Shown here one piece after another: positions 8,279 through 15,985 of a stretch of DNA of 64,000 bases (within the stretch, counting starts at the first letter, position 1; every line of letters starts with the position of its first letter). Origin of the DNA: Streptomyces sp. NBC_01451 (GTDB lineage: Bacteria; Actinomycetota; Actinomycetes; Streptomycetales; Streptomycetaceae); contig NZ_CP109479.1 of assembly GCF_036227485.1 (NCBI RefSeq), positions 6,758,001 through 6,822,000 on the forward strand. Reading direction: 5' to 3'. Under the pieces are notes generated by a model. That model searched no databases and had not been told where the DNA came from. It saw only the letters and a program-made list of their open reading frames with translations. Both the position numbers and the translations under genes were made by a program.

Positions 8279-9186
8279 GACCCCTCGCGGGCGGCGGGCT
8301 CGGGCGCCGTGGGTGAAGGACACCGTACGGTGTTCGCGAGGGTGACGCCGTGGCTGGTGAACTCCAGGGTGACGCGGTCCCCGTCCGCCATCTCGTGGCC
8401 GCCGTGGAAGCTGCTGCGGTCGGCGCCGATGTAGACGTAGTGCACGCGGCCGGGGGTGCGCAGGGTGTCGTAGGAGAAGAGCTCGGACATCATGCTGTCG
8501 AGGCCGTAGTGCAGGGCCTTGGTCCCGGTGGTGAACTCGCCTTCCCAGGCCGCCCCTTCGGCTCCCTCCCGCTCGATCGTCACGCGTCCGGTGACATGCC
8601 GGGGCGGGGCGTCGAGAAACAGCCACGGCGCCACGGCCGCGTCGCAGAGCTTGGCGTACGAGAGGTGTCCCCGGTGTCGCCGGAAGCGCCCGATGTCGGT
8701 GAGATCGTTGCCGAAGGTGTAGCCGGCGTAGTGGAGTTCGCCGTTCCCGTCGGTGACGTGCACGAGGACGATCTCCGCTTCCTCGCACAGGGCGACGGAA
8801 CCGGCCGGCGCGCGCAGATCCTCCCCCGGGAGCTTCAGCGTGTCGCCAAGTCCCTTGACGAACCAGTTGGGTTGGGCCGGGGTGTCCGCCTCCACCTTGA
8901 CGTTGTGGGTCTGCATGAAGCCGCTGACCATGGCGTCGCCCGTGTGGTCGGGCAGCAGCGGGGGACGCATCCGTACGGCCTCGCGGTCCTCGGCCGGGAC
9001 GGTCACCTCCCCGGGCAGGTCGGCGAGGGCCGCAGCGAGCGCGGCGGGGTCGCCGCCCGCGTCCACGACCAGCGTCCGAAGGTCCCTCCCGCCGAGCGGT
9101 CGCAGCCGCAACGGCTCGCCGTCGGCGGGGAGTTCGAGGCCGACGTGGCGACGGCCCCGGTAGGTGCACTCGAAGAGTACGGGCAT
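8275..9186 (-). CDS. Fumarylacetoacetate hydrolase (FAH)-like family protein
   Basis: A 303-residue protein resembling the GguC/AraD1-type FAH superfamily. The metal-binding face is suggested by CEEAEIVLVHVT (EE pair), YTFGNDLTDIGR (the FGNDLTD signature), and SFHGGHEMADGDRVTLEF near the C-terminus. FAH-fold enzymes hydrolyse, decarboxylate, hydrate or isomerise 2-keto or enol acids using Mg2+. The ATG has AAGGGAA upstream. It lies 54 bases downstream of the enolase-superfamily gene and overlaps the condensation-like gene. A keto-acid lyase or hydratase step is plausible. Confidence in the exact subfamily is low. Confidence 0.7.
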   Translation of the reverse strand: MPVLFECTYRGRRHVGLELPADGEPLRLRPLGGRDLRTLVVDAGGDPAALAAALADLPGEVTVPAEDREAVRMRPPLLPDHTGDAMVSGFMQTHNVKVEADTPAQPNWFVKGLGDTLKLPGEDLRAPAGSVALCEEAEIVLVHVTDGNGELHYAGYTFGNDLTDIGRFRRHRGHLSYAKLCDAAVAPWLFLDAPPRHVTGRVTIEREGAEGAAWEGEFTTGTKALHYGLDSMMSELFSYDTLRTPGRVHYVYIGADRSSFHGGHEMADGDRVTLEFTSHGVTLANTVRCPSPTAPEPAAREGS

Positions 9187-9240
9187 GACGGTTCCCTTTC
9201 TGGATATGCGCAGGGGTGAGTGATCTGGAGACAGGGCAGG

Positions 9241-10398
9241 TCAGAGGTCCCGAACGGCCCAGCGCTCCGCCGCCGGGGTGAGGCTCAGGCCCCAGCCGGG
9301 GCCGGCCGCGGGGACCAGCGTGTTGGCGTCCCGGTCGACGGCGGGGCGCGGGGTGACGATCATCTGCGGGAAGAAGCGGTCGGACTGTCCCGCCTCGGCC
9401 GTCATGGCGTCCCGGTGGCGGAAGGCCAGCGCGCGACCCGCGTTGATGAGCGGGCCCACCTCGGCGACCTGGACACCGATCTGGAACCGGACGCCGTTCT
9501 GCCGCGCGTAGGCGACGAGTTCGGCGGCCGGCAGCGGGCCGCCGTTCTTCGACACCCGCACGTTGAACGCGTCGCACGCCCCGGACCTGACCGCCTTCCG
9601 CGCGTCCCGGCCCGTGCACACCGACTCGTCGAGCATGACCCGCAGACCGCCACGGCAGCGCAGCTCCCGCAGCGCCTCCCAGGAGCCCTTGGCCAGCGGC
9701 TCCTCGACCCAGTCGGCGCCGGCCTCGCGCAGACAGCGCGCCTGGGACAGCGCGGTGTCGGGCGTCCAGCTCATGTTGGCGTCGACCATGACGGGCACGT
9801 CGTCCCCGAGCCGCTCGCGGACCGTCCGTACCGTACGGGCGTCGTGTTCCGTGTCGTCCGACGCCTTGATCTTCACGAAGTGGAACGGGCCCCGGGTGGC
9901 CAGGAACTCCTCTGCGCCCAGGCTGAGATCGAGCACCTGGGAGACGGGCAGGGACCGCGGTCCGGGCCCGGCCGCCCCGCCGGGCAGCAACTGCCTTGCT
10001 TCCAGGCCCAGTCGGTGCCCGATCCAGTCCAGGACCGCGGTCTCCAGCAGACAGCGCAGATTGTTGCCGCCGTCGATCCCGAAGACACGGGCGAAGCCGT
10101 CCCGGTGCAGAAGTGCGAGCAACTGCCGGGGCCGGACGTCGGTGAGCCGCGCGAACAGGGCGTCGAAGTCGACCTTTTCGAGCTGCGCCCGCACGCCGTC
10201 ACAGGTCTCGCCGGTGACGTAGGGACGCGGCGCGCACTCGCCGAGGCCGCGTACGCCGTCGTCCGTGGTCAGGCTGAGGACCAGACTGTCGGAGGTGCGG
10301 CGGCGGGCGGCGGGATGGTCGAACGGCGTCCGCATCGGCAGTTCGACGCGGTACAGGCGCGCCCGCGCGCCGCCGGTGAACAGGCCGTCAGAAGCCAC
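9241..10398 (-). CDS. Enolase-superfamily (MLE/dipeptide-epimerase-like) protein
   Basis: A 385-residue mandelate racemase/muconate lactonising enzyme relative. The active-site set of the MLE subgroup is complete: K-x-K (K176/K178 in FVKIKAS), metal ligands D206 (VMVDANMSW), E232 (WVEEPL), D257 (VMLDESV) and the opposing lysine K284 (VRVSKNGG). These enzymes abstract the alpha proton of a carboxylate, giving epimerisation, racemisation, dehydration or cycloisomerisation. GTG 10398 overlaps the hydrolase gene by 11 bases. Given the two amide ligases nearby, epimerisation of an amino-acid or dipeptide unit is an attractive guess. N-acylamino-acid racemase or o-succinylbenzoate-like chemistry remains possible. 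Confidence 0.85.
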   Translation of the reverse strand: MASDGLFTGGARARLYRVELPMRTPFDHPAARRRTSDSLVLSLTTDDGVRGLGECAPRPYVTGETCDGVRAQLEKVDFDALFARLTDVRPRQLLALLHRDGFARVFGIDGGNNLRCLLETAVLDWIGHRLGLEARQLLPGGAAGPGPRSLPVSQVLDLSLGAEEFLATRGPFHFVKIKASDDTEHDARTVRTVRERLGDDVPVMVDANMSWTPDTALSQARCLREAGADWVEEPLAKGSWEALRELRCRGGLRVMLDESVCTGRDARKAVRSGACDAFNVRVSKNGGPLPAAELVAYARQNGVRFQIGVQVAEVGPLINAGRALAFRHRDAMTAEAGQSDRFFPQMIVTPRPAVDRDANTLVPAAGPGWGLSLTPAAERWAVRDL

Positions 10399-11266
10399 GG
10401 TTCAGCCCCTGGAGCAGGGTGTACGTCGACGTCCAGTCGACGAGCGAGTCGCTGACGTCGGTGTAGAAGAGGTAGTGCCGATCGGTGGGGAACTTGATGA
10501 TCGCCCCGCGCTCGGACATCAGGTCCTGGAACACCCCGTGCGCCGCCTCCAGATCGACGATCGGGTCGGTCATGCCGGACACGAAGGTGGCCGTGACCGG
10601 CGCGAGGGCACGCCGGGGCGCCAGGTAGCGCCGCTCCAGTTCCAGCAGCACGGACCGCGAGCGGCGCGTCAACTGCCGTACGGCCAGGTCGTCGTGGTCG
10701 ATGAAGTGCTGGTACTTGGCCTCGTCGGTGAAGTCGGCGGACCGGAGCCCGGCGTCCCAGGGCGCGTCGCCGGTCTCCCCGGCGAGTGCCCGGAGTTCGT
10801 CGGCGCCGAGGGTCGCGTGCAGACGGCCCAGCCAGGACGAGCAGAACACGGCCGCGTCGTACCGGGTGGTGAACGACTCGTGGTGCATCAGGGCCGCCAT
10901 GAAGGAGCCGCCCAGGCAGTGCCCGAACAGCGACAGCGGTACGGAGTCGCCGATCATCCCGCGGACGAAGGCGACGGCGTTCGCGTAGTCGTCGAGGATG
11001 GTGTCGGCGTCCGGTATCTCGTGCCGCGGGCCCGCGCTGATGCCGCTGCCGCGCCGGTCGAGTACGAAGAGCGCGATGTCGTTGTCGGCGAACCGGGGTC
11101 CCACTTCCCACAGCCACCCGGCGTGGCTCTGCAGTCCGTGGAAGTAGAAGACGGCTCCCTTGATCCGCTCCGGACGCCAGATGTGCAGCGCCAACTCGGT
11201 GCCACCGGAAGTCAGTTGGACGATCTCCCGACGGGTGTTCTGCGGGGGCCTGAGGGTCTCGATCAT
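10388..11266 (-). CDS. Alpha/beta hydrolase with cysteine nucleophile
   Basis: A 292-residue lysophospholipase/monoacylglycerol-lipase-like alpha/beta hydrolase. The oxyanion segment is FYFHGLQSHAG, and the nucleophile elbow is LFGHCLGGSF with Cys117 where Ser is usual. The acid and base are likely D234 (SGMTDPIVD) and H264 (PTDRHYLFY). A Cys nucleophile occurs in dienelactone hydrolase, PHA synthases and some product-releasing thioesterases that form strained lactones or lactams. The gene is the second of the GH3-led run and lies 81 bases downstream of it, with a weak hairpin between. It may hydrolyse or transfer an acyl intermediate. Confidence 0.85.
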   Translation of the reverse strand: MIETLRPPQNTRREIVQLTSGGTELALHIWRPERIKGAVFYFHGLQSHAGWLWEVGPRFADNDIALFVLDRRGSGISAGPRHEIPDADTILDDYANAVAFVRGMIGDSVPLSLFGHCLGGSFMAALMHHESFTTRYDAAVFCSSWLGRLHATLGADELRALAGETGDAPWDAGLRSADFTDEAKYQHFIDHDDLAVRQLTRRSRSVLLELERRYLAPRRALAPVTATFVSGMTDPIVDLEAAHGVFQDLMSERGAIIKFPTDRHYLFYTDVSDSLVDWTSTYTLLQGLNRGF

Positions 11267-11347
11267 GTCCCGTACTCCTTTTCGCTTCTCTTGGTCTTCC
11301 GGGGAAATTCCTGATTGCCCGTCACATCCCGGACGGGCGGCGTGTGT

Positions 11348-13054
11348 TCAGTTGCCGGTGATCGCGGCGACGAAGTCGATGTCCTGCTGGAACGGCTTGT
11401 ACTTGTACTGGGTGGCGTTGCCCTGCTGTCGCCGCGACTCGACATACGCGGCGATGGCGCCCTGCGGCACGGTCACCACCCGCATGCCGCCGAGCCGGCC
11501 GCTGTCCCGCTTCGAGGCGTACTCGATGTTGATCACGGACAGTTCGCGGTCCACCCCGGCGGACAGCTCCCGGTCCAACTCGGGCGAGGGGTGGGGGACT
11601 TCGGCGGCGATGACGTAGTACGGCAGCTCTGCCCAGCGCGGACCGCACATGTAGAGGCCGGTGTCGAGATCGCTCGCCGCCAGGCCCTGCTGGATGGCCT
11701 GGGTGACCTGGCCCTCGGTGATCTTCTCGCCGGTGAAGGAGTGGAAGACGCCGTCGCGGTGGGTGAAGTGGATCCAGGGCGTGCCGTCCACGATCCGGTC
11801 GACGCGGTAGATGTCACCGGTCCACAGCCGGTAGAGCCCGTTCCCCTGCGACATGATCAGGTGGTAGTCGCGGCCCGCCTCGACCTCGTCGAACAGGAGG
11901 GTGTCGATCCGCTCGCCGGCCTCCACCAGCGCGCCCAGCGGCACATCGGCGGGGACGAACTCGAAGTAGGCCTGGCTGACGGCGAGCGGCTGGCTGTCCA
12001 GCGAGTCGTCGACGGGGATCGTGGTGACGCCCTCCGTGCCGCAGCTCATGAACGGCAGCTTGTCGACGCCCGGCAGCACGGCGTCCAGACGCGGCCGGTA
12101 CAACTCCGCGGAGGCCGACAGCCAGCAGCTGTACAGGGTCAGCGAAGGCCATACGTCGACCAGGCTGAACCCGTCCCGTGCCAGGGCCTGTTCGAGGTGC
12201 CGGGCGGCCTTCTCGTCGGGCTCGGTCCACGGCCGGCCCTGGAGTGTGCCGTCGCGCAGATCACGTACCAACTCCGCCCCGTGGTCGGCGATCAGGTCGC
12301 GCAGCGAGACCAGGGTGCTCGGGTTGATGGCCGAGATGTAGTGCAGATCGCGGCCGACGAGGTGCCGGATGCGGTGGTACATCCGCCCGGCGTGCGAGGC
12401 GGGTGCGTCCGGGCCGAACCACGGGGACTGGTACCACGGCGGGCTCCAGTCCCGGCTGTTGATCTGCGGGTGCCGGTTGCTGATCGCCTGGTGCTCCACA
12501 CCGTGCACGAAGTCGTACACGTCCTCCCGGACCGTCTGGGTGTCGAGGGTGGCGAAGGGGTGCGCGAGGATCTCCGGGTGGTGCTCCAGATACGTGCCCC
12601 ACATCGCCTTCATGGCCGGGATCCGGTAGGTCAACAGCCAGTGCAGCGTGTACGGGACGCGCTTGGGCGTGCCCGTCGTCCCGCTGGTCTTGAGCCAGCG
12701 CAGCACCGGGCTGCACGACAGGACACCGCCCTTGGTGCGGGTCTCCCGGTCGATCTCGTCGACGAAGTCGCCGTACCGCATGACCGGCAGGACCGAGCGG
12801 AAGCTGTCCGGGTCGGCGGCGACCCGGGTGTACCCCCGCTCCTTCCAGTGCAGCGAGCCGGCGCCGATGTGGATGAGGTCGTCGAGCACCCGGGCCTGGG
12901 CGGTGTGCGGGTCCTTCAGATCGGCGAGCAGGGTCTCGCGAGCCTGACGGCACTCCTCGATGAAGGGGGCGCGCCGGCTGTCCCAGTACCGCTGCCACTG
13001 CGGGGCCTCGGCGGCTGTGTCCGTTGACTCCGTTGATTCCAGGGCGGTTGCCAC
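11348..13054 (-). CDS. GH3-type acyl-adenylate amide synthetase
   Basis: A 568-residue protein of the plant GH3 (auxin-responsive) family, part of the ANL adenylating superfamily. Motif 1 is KTSGTTGTPKRVP (residues about 122-134); motif 2 is GTEGVTT (339-345) followed by YFEF (363-366); the motif 3 region is LYRLWTGDIYRV (407-418), then GEKITEGQV. GH3 enzymes adenylate a carboxylic acid and transfer it to an amino acid, forming an amide without CoA or a carrier protein. The GTG has a GGAG site about eight bases upstream, preceded by tandem repeats. It is the first gene of the biosynthetic run and probably catalyses the key amide-bond step. Confidence 0.9.
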   Translation of the reverse strand: MATALESTESTDTAAEAPQWQRYWDSRRAPFIEECRQARETLLADLKDPHTAQARVLDDLIHIGAGSLHWKERGYTRVAADPDSFRSVLPVMRYGDFVDEIDRETRTKGGVLSCSPVLRWLKTSGTTGTPKRVPYTLHWLLTYRIPAMKAMWGTYLEHHPEILAHPFATLDTQTVREDVYDFVHGVEHQAISNRHPQINSRDWSPPWYQSPWFGPDAPASHAGRMYHRIRHLVGRDLHYISAINPSTLVSLRDLIADHGAELVRDLRDGTLQGRPWTEPDEKAARHLEQALARDGFSLVDVWPSLTLYSCWLSASAELYRPRLDAVLPGVDKLPFMSCGTEGVTTIPVDDSLDSQPLAVSQAYFEFVPADVPLGALVEAGERIDTLLFDEVEAGRDYHLIMSQGNGLYRLWTGDIYRVDRIVDGTPWIHFTHRDGVFHSFTGEKITEGQVTQAIQQGLAASDLDTGLYMCGPRWAELPYYVIAAEVPHPSPELDRELSAGVDRELSVINIEYASKRDSGRLGGMRVVTVPQGAIAAYVESRRQQGNATQYKYKPFQQDIDFVAAITGN

Positions 13055-13064
13055 GGTTCGTCTC

Positions 13065-13099
13065 CTCAGGTGGATTGCTCAGGTGGATTGCTCAAGTGG
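13065..13099. repeat. Tandem 13-base repeat in the GH3 leader
   Basis: CTCAGGTGGATTG occurs twice head to tail (13065-13077, 13078-13090), followed by a partial third copy, CTCAAGTGG. The array begins 11 bases upstream of the GH3 GTG start, so in the transcript the ribosome site abuts it. It could be a protein-binding site, an RNA element or a slippage-prone repeat. Confidence 0.8.
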
Positions 13100-13205
13100 G
13101 CGGCCGACGGGCCGTTTTCGGGCATGCGTCGGCACCGCGCGGCAGGTGCCGGACGGTGCGGTGGTCGAGAGATACGGGTGAGGGAGAGCGGGGAGCGGGG
13201 AGGGC

Positions 13206-13400
13206 TCAGGCGCGGGGCGTGCCGGTCTCCCCGGCCGCCAGTGCGGCGAGCTCGGAAAGGTCGTACAGCGCCTGCCTCTTGGTGCCGTAGCGGGTCACTT
13301 TGCCGCGCCTGGCCCACTGGCGGATGGTGCTCTCCTGCACACCGAGGGCCAGTGCGGCCAACGAGGTCGGGACGCGCCTGCTGCGGCCGTCGGTGGTCAT
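13206..13400 (-). CDS. Small helix-turn-helix (excisionase/MerR-like) DNA-binding protein
   Basis: A 64-residue protein: SLAALALGVQESTIRQWARRGKVTRYG is a winged-helix HTH as in excisionase/MerR N-terminal domains, followed by a short wing and LYDLSELAALAAGE. Its ATG overlaps the stop of the preceding 233-residue gene (ATGA). I saw no integrase or att site nearby. The pair resembles small actinomycete regulatory or element-derived modules, and it may regulate its own promoter or the GH3 run that begins 152 bases away in the same direction. Confidence 0.8.
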   Translation of the reverse strand: MTTDGRSRRVPTSLAALALGVQESTIRQWARRGKVTRYGTKRQALYDLSELAALAAGETGTPRA

Positions 13401-14098
13401 GCGCTCTCCTCCATCGTGGTCGTACGCTCCCTCAGCACCAGCCACTGACGGGGCGTCAGAACGTGTCCCGCCTCGCACATCGGGCCGCGCAGGACCAGGT
13501 CGTCGCCGCCCCGGCCCGGCAGCGACACCTCGGCGTCGCAGCCCGGCTCGACGCAGCGGCCCAGCGGCACGAGGCCGGCCTTCGGCTCCGTGGTGAGGGC
13601 CCGCAGGGCCGCCGCCGCGCCCGCGATCTCGTCGGCGGCGGCGCCCGCGGCGGGGTGGGCGGCCAGCAGGCCGACGTGCCGGCCGAGGAAGGCGGCCAGC
13701 TCGGCGACGGTCCGGCGGGGCGGGGCCGGGGCCCGCGCGCCGTCGGCCTCGTCGAGCACCAGCCGGGTCCAGGAGGCCAGTCGTACGACGACGTCGTGCC
13801 GCACCTCAAGTGCCCTGTCGCTGACGGGCGGTGGGCACGACCGGCTGCCGGTGACGCGTGGCACGAGCCCGCCGCCCGAGACCGGCGCCAGGTCCTGCTC
13901 GCTCTCGCGGTGCAGGCCGGGCAGCGCGGCCAGGTCGGCCCCCAGGGCCCGCTTGCAGGCCGTGCAGAGCCGGGCGTCGGGGGAGGCGGGCCGGCGGGCC
14001 AGCCGGCCGGTGCGGGCCGCCCGACGGCAGCGGGTCGACGCGCAGGGCGCGGGAGTCGCGGGCGAGGGGGTTCGGGGCGAGGGGGTTCGGTCGGCCAT
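13397..14098 (-). CDS. Hypothetical protein with Cys-rich segments
   Basis: A 233-residue protein of unrecognised family. A basic, Ser/Thr/Pro-rich N-terminus includes CASTRCRRAARTGRL and LCTACKRALGADLAALPGLH (a CxxC that could be a zinc-binding knuckle). The central helical part is ASWTRLVLDEADG and TVAELAAFLGRHVGLLAAHP. The C-terminus has CVEPGCDAEVSLPG and PMCEAGHVLTPRQWLVLRE, a second CxxxC. Two separated Cys/His clusters suggest a treble-clef or ribbon fold. It is translationally coupled to the downstream HTH gene, so the two probably act together. Similar pairs occur on integrative elements, but no element hallmark is seen here. Confidence 0.7.
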   Translation of the reverse strand: MADRTPSPRTPSPATPAPCASTRCRRAARTGRLARRPASPDARLCTACKRALGADLAALPGLHRESEQDLAPVSGGGLVPRVTGSRSCPPPVSDRALEVRHDVVVRLASWTRLVLDEADGARAPAPPRRTVAELAAFLGRHVGLLAAHPAAGAAADEIAGAAAALRALTTEPKAGLVPLGRCVEPGCDAEVSLPGRGGDDLVLRGPMCEAGHVLTPRQWLVLRERTTTMEESA

Positions 14099-14290
14099 GG
14101 TCGGCTCACCTTCGGGAAAACGGGTTCGGGGCAAGGGGGCCTGCGCGGAACGCCGGTTCTTGGGCAACAAAAAAGCGCCGCACGACGGCGACGCGGTGGC
14201 AGTTCGAAGGCTCCTCGAAGAGGGCAGACTGCCTCGCGAAGAAGCGTGACACAGGCTGACGGTCGAGCGCAAGAGGCTGCGGAAAATACT

Positions 14291-14319
14291 CCAACTGCCT
14301 TGCAGTGCAGGGAAGTTGG
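14291..14319. promoter_or_regulatory. Imperfect dyad in the HTH-pair/nitrilase intergenic region
   Basis: The gap 14099-14394 contains CCAACTGCCTTGCA-G-TGCAGGGAAGTTGG, two 14-base arms with two mismatches around one central base. It lies about 190 bases upstream of the 233-residue gene and about 75 bases beyond the nitrilase stop. It could be an operator for the HTH protein or a terminator-like hairpin for the nitrilase transcript. The rest of the gap shows no gene. Confidence 0.4.
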
Positions 14320-14394
14320 TCGGAGACGACAGATGCCGCCCAGCCCGGCGGCTGGCCGGACGGACGGCATCTGTGGACATGACCGGCTGCCCGG

Positions 14395-15186
14395 TTACCG
14401 GGGGAGCGGCAGACCGAGGACACGGTCACGCAGCACGGGGAACCCGGCGCGCGTCTTCGCCACGAGCGCGGGATCGAGGTCGGCGACGAGTGTCTCCTCG
14501 CCCGCCCCCGCCTCGGCCACGACCTCGCCCCAGGGATCGACCACGACGCTGTGCCCCGCCTGCTCGACGCCCGCGTGGGTGCCAGCGGTGCAGCAGGCGA
14601 GGAGGTACGCCTGCGACTCGACGGCCCGTGCGCGGGTCAGCAGCGACCAGTGCGCACGGCGTGCCGCGGGCCAACCGGCGGTGACGAGCAGGAGTTCGGC
14701 ACCGGCATCGGTCAACTGCCGGAACTGCTCGGGGAACCGGAGGTCGTAGCAGGTGGCAAGACCCGCCGGGGCCAGGGGGAGCCCGGCGGTGACGATCTCG
14801 TCGCCCGGCGCCATCAGCGCCGCCTCGCCGCTGTCGAAGCCGAAGCGGTGGATCTTCCGGTACGTGCGGTGGAGCCGGCCGTCGGGCGCGAACAGCAGGG
14901 AGGTGTTGAACAGGACGTCCCCGGGCCCGAGTTCGACGATCGACCCCGCGTGCAGCCACACCTGCGCGGCGGCGGCGGCCTCGCCCATCGCCCGGGCCGT
15001 CGGTCCGGTCAGCGGCTCGGCGTGCGCACGGAACGCGTCGAAGGCGAACGCGCCGCACGTCCAGAGTTCCGGCAGCAGCACCAGGTCGGCGCCGCGCTGT
15101 TCCCGTACGAGCGCGGCCACGCGGGCGCGCCGCTCACCGGCCGGCTCGTCCGGTCGTACGGCGATCTGGAGGAGGGCCGCGCGCAT
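14395..15186 (-). CDS. Carbon-nitrogen hydrolase (nitrilase superfamily)
   Basis: A 263-residue nitrilase-fold amidase. The catalytic triad is visible: Glu in VLLPELWTCGAF, Lys in HRTYRKIHRFGF, and Cys in GLATCYDLRFPEQFR. FDSGEAALMAPGD and DPWGEVVAEAGAGEETLVADLD are typical of the omega-amidase/YafV-like (NIT2) branch. Such enzymes hydrolyse linear amides, for example omega-amides of keto acids. The ATG is 37 bases downstream of the SDR stop, in the same direction as the receptor operon. It may detoxify or trim an amide; a link to the nearby cluster is possible but unproven. Confidence 0.88.
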   Translation of the reverse strand: MRAALLQIAVRPDEPAGERRARVAALVREQRGADLVLLPELWTCGAFAFDAFRAHAEPLTGPTARAMGEAAAAAQVWLHAGSIVELGPGDVLFNTSLLFAPDGRLHRTYRKIHRFGFDSGEAALMAPGDEIVTAGLPLAPAGLATCYDLRFPEQFRQLTDAGAELLLVTAGWPAARRAHWSLLTRARAVESQAYLLACCTAGTHAGVEQAGHSVVVDPWGEVVAEAGAGEETLVADLDPALVAKTRAGFPVLRDRVLGLPLPR

Positions 15187-15223
15187 GGTGAATCCCTTCT
15201 GGCAGGCGGGAGTTGGGGTGGGT

Positions 15224-15985
15224 TCAGCGCAGGTGGGAGGCGCCGTTGACGTCGAGGACGGCGCCGCTGCACCACTCGGCCCCGGCGGAGCCGAGCCAGG
15301 CCACGGCAGCCGCGACGTCGGAGGGCACGGCGATCCGGCGCAGCGGACTCTGCCGTCGTACCTCCTCACCGGCCTCCCCGACGAGCATGGGTTCGGTGAG
15401 ATCGGTCCGGACGAATCCGGGCGCCACGGCACTCACGGCGATACCGTCGGGCCCCAGCGACTGGGCGAGCGACTGCGTCAGCGCGTGCAGGGCGGCCTTG
15501 GTCGCGCCGTAGGCGGGGGCGTTCGGCTCGCCCCGGTACGCGCCGCGCGAGCCGACGTTGATGATGCGGGCGCCCTGCGGCCCCTGGAGCCGGTGCCTGA
15601 GATGGTCGACCAGGCACCAGATCAGGTCGGCGGGCCCGAACAGGTTCACATCGGCGAGCCGCCGCCAGTCCCGCTGCCAGTCCTCGTACGAGGTGGTGGC
15701 GACGGGCTGTTCGGCGTACACACCGGCGTTGTTGACGAGCACGTCCACCGTGCCGAGCCGCTCGACCGCGGAGTCGATGATCTCCTGGGCCGCGCCCGGG
15801 CTCCCCAGGTCCCCGGTGACCAGGGCATGGCCGGTGCCGGGCAGGCCGTCCAGTACGGCCTCGGCGGCGGTGGTGTCCGTACGGCAGTGCACGGCCACGC
15901 GGTGCCCGGCGACGGCGAGTTCGGTCGCGATCGCGGCACCGATTCCCCGGGAACCGCCGGTGACGAGCGCGCGGCGTCGAGTCAT
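15224..15985 (-). CDS. SDR family oxidoreductase (candidate signal-maturation reductase)
   Basis: A 253-residue classical SDR: ALVTGGSRGIGAAIA (TGxxxGIG), NNAGVYAEQP, catalytic Ser in NVGSRGAYRGE, and Tyr/Lys in YGATKAAL. The C-terminus WCSGAVLDVNGASHLR is FabG-like. Its ATG overlaps the stop of the ScbR-like regulator (ATGA), so the two are co-translated. In several gamma-butyrolactone systems an SDR or NAD-dependent reductase next to the receptor and AfsA genes (for example BarS1 of virginiae butanolide synthesis) reduces the butenolide or keto precursor. That role is an inference from position. Confidence 0.88.
   Translation of the reverse strand: MTRRRALVTGGSRGIGAAIATELAVAGHRVAVHCRTDTTAAEAVLDGLPGTGHALVTGDLGSPGAAQEIIDSAVERLGTVDVLVNNAGVYAEQPVATTSYEDWQRDWRRLADVNLFGPADLIWCLVDHLRHRLQGPQGARIINVGSRGAYRGEPNAPAYGATKAALHALTQSLAQSLGPDGIAVSAVAPGFVRTDLTEPMLVGEAGEEVRRQSPLRRIAVPSDVAAAVAWLGSAGAEWCSGAVLDVNGASHLR

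Noticed and set aside
13206..14098. Prophage or integrative-element module based on the excisionase-like HTH
   Set aside because: No integrase, attachment-site repeat, tRNA or replication gene lies nearby; the pair alone does not support an element.
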